Origin: Monomorium pharaonis
Taxonomy: Eukaryota; Arthropoda; Insecta; Hymenoptera; Formicidae
Assembly: GCF_013373865.1 (NCBI RefSeq)
Contig: NC_050472.1
Coordinates: 6,691,276-6,755,275, forward strand
DNA length: 64,000 nucleotides
Direction of reading: 5' to 3'
The notes under the pieces were generated by a model that saw nothing but the letters and a program-made list of their open reading frames with translations, was not told where the DNA came from and did not search any database. Positions 62,321 through 64,000 of this stretch are shown in pieces (positions within the stretch are counted from its first letter, which is position 1; each line of letters starts with the position of its first letter). Position numbers and translations under genes: made by a program.

Positions 62321-64000
62321 GAAATTCTTTTTGGAGTAAACGGGCATCGTATGTCGCCCTGCGCATCGGTCGCCAGAGTTGGATTGATCCGAGAGTCTTC
62401 ACGTCAGTCGTCTTCATTGATAGTCGCGACGCGACATTTTCAGAGAGCGCGTCGGAAAAACAGCCCGCGGCTCGCGCGCAAACTTGACCCGCTAATGAAT
62501 AATAAGAAAACGACCGGTAGCGTCGTTACGTGCCGCCGAGTGCGGAACGGTAAAGGCTCAAAGTGAATGCTGGCTGAAACTTTAAGCGACGTGCACGCCG
62601 TGCAGGTCTAAACGACTAAGCAGCCGGGTGCGTACACGGCGCTCTTGAAGAATCGCCGTACATTCCAGCCTGCGCCACTTTTTCGCCGACTTTAATGGCC
62701 CCACTTAGACCACTGAAAAGTATGGATGTTTCCGGCGGTTCGGTTGGAAACGTGACTACACGTTCTATTACCTCGGCGCCGCGCCGCGGCACCTCGGAGG
62801 ATTAACGATTATTTTAAACTACCTAATCAAAACCGAAGATGGTCGCGCGAACAAGCAGATCGCAAACGCGAATTGTTCCGTGATACGTATAGTTACGGCT
62901 AAAAACATATTTGGCACTTATCCGCATTATACTATTCAATAGTACGGCATAAGTAACAATATTCCCCGGTTTAAGAAGGTACAAAATATCATAAAAGCAG
63001 TCGCGATAATTTTACGATCTTAAACTATCGTTATCTCGCGAAAAGAATTACAGGGATGGAATATGGATGGAAAAACTCGATGGAATATTCTTTTGAGGCG
63101 TTCTCGGCTAACTGTACTTAGTGTTTGCGGAATAGCGCGGTAGAAGCGATATCTCATCTCGTAAATTTCGCGCGCCACGTGTTTTCCGACAGTTTAGTAA
63201 TCACCGAGATGAGAGTGGAGAGGCGATCATTAAATCGAAATGACGGCGATATGCGCAAAGCAGAAAAAAAAAAGTACCGACGGTACGTGACTGTGAAGTA
63301 TCGTTAACCCTTAATTGAGTAGAAAAGTGCGATGCACCTGTAAATTCAATTTGCAGCTCGCTTTCGCTCCGTCATTCATTACGTTGAAAATGGGAAATGC
63401 TACTTTTTGAGCGATGCTACGCATAGGATATCTTTATCTGATTCGCGAGTGAAAAATTACGCGCGATGAACGATTCAATATCTGCAGGAAGCAAACGTAA
63501 TTTCGAACGGCGTTATTTCAGCATGGAAGGCAGGCAGTAGATTAAAGAAGCTTATAGGATTGGCTGACAATTACATTTACATGTAGTGACACAGCGTACC
63601 TTTTGCAAGCAATTACCTCCCTTAATATGTCAACTGCAAATGAAATAGTTAATGAATTCTAATTATTGTTTATATACATATGTATATGGAGTACGTGTAA
63701 GAGAACAAAGTCGCTGCGTAACTCACTTAATTGATTTAATTTGTTAGATATCGCGATGCAAGTTGAAATCGATAGTGCAGACGTCGTGTAACGTCGGTGA
63801 ACTGGAAAGGGGGTGAACGAAACCGGCGTTAGAATTAAATAGAAATTAGAAGACTATTAAGTATTAACATAACATGCTTCCAAAGAAACGAGTACAAGCC
63901 ACAGTTTTGCACTCAGGAAAATACATTGCAACTGTTATATTTATATTTGACAGCAGAATAAAGTGCAATCAAGTACTGCAATTTTGCACTTTGTTTTTTT
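62321..64000. other. Intergenic DNA, GC-rich to mixed
   Basis: CpG-rich to about 63.0 kb, then mixed. ORFs of 60-86 codons occur without recognisable features. No tRNA, exon or repeat identified. Confidence 0.35.

Overview
This is a window of an insect nuclear genome, most likely a hymenopteran and plausibly an ant. The grounds are spliced genes with short AT-rich introns, strong shifts between AT-rich tracts and CpG-rich GC islands, one insect kainate-type glutamate receptor, and a dense mix of foldback MITEs, microsatellites and Polinton/Harbinger debris. There are no bacterial-style operons.

Layout. 1-378 (minus) is the 5' end of a secreted-protein gene that runs off the window. 7572-7655 (plus) is a tRNA-Leu(CAG). 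7928-15851 (minus) is a 16-exon ionotropic glutamate receptor of the kainate family, about 930 residues, with one problematic splice junction. 17.5-19.5 kb holds a foldback element, a 163-bp tandem repeat and a dispersed repeat. 19.6-28.5 kb is a mostly GC/CpG-rich tract in which I find no convincing gene.

The main structure is at 29.46-59.11 kb: two long inverted arms (about 6.3 kb left, 10.7 kb right) around a 12-kb centre. Each arm carries a spliced gene reading outward from the centre. Both encode the same unrecognised multidomain protein: OTU-like half-domains, two copies of a roughly 125-residue repeat, and a Thr/Lys-rich tail. The arms' non-coding DNA and 5' exons are nearly identical (differences of roughly 2-8% by eye), yet the repeat regions differ at about a third of residues. 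That is the most interesting signal in the window. The right arm is longer because of later insertions, two of which can be dated and bounded against the empty site in the left arm: a MITE with TAA duplication and a 917-bp solo LTR with GGTTA duplication.

The centre (36.3-48.4 kb) contains a decayed PIF/Harbinger transposase, a decayed Polinton/Maverick (virus-like transposon) block in conserved order (packaging ATPase, two small proteins, major capsid protein, then an intact 168-aa protein), a convergent two-exon gene of unknown family, an element packed with GGAYGTCC palindromes, and minisatellites. 59.1-64 kb has two further palindromes and no gene that I can support.

The genes do not form a pathway. 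The receptor, tRNA and secreted-protein gene are ordinary host genes; the rest is mobile-element biology around a duplicated, fast-changing host or element gene.
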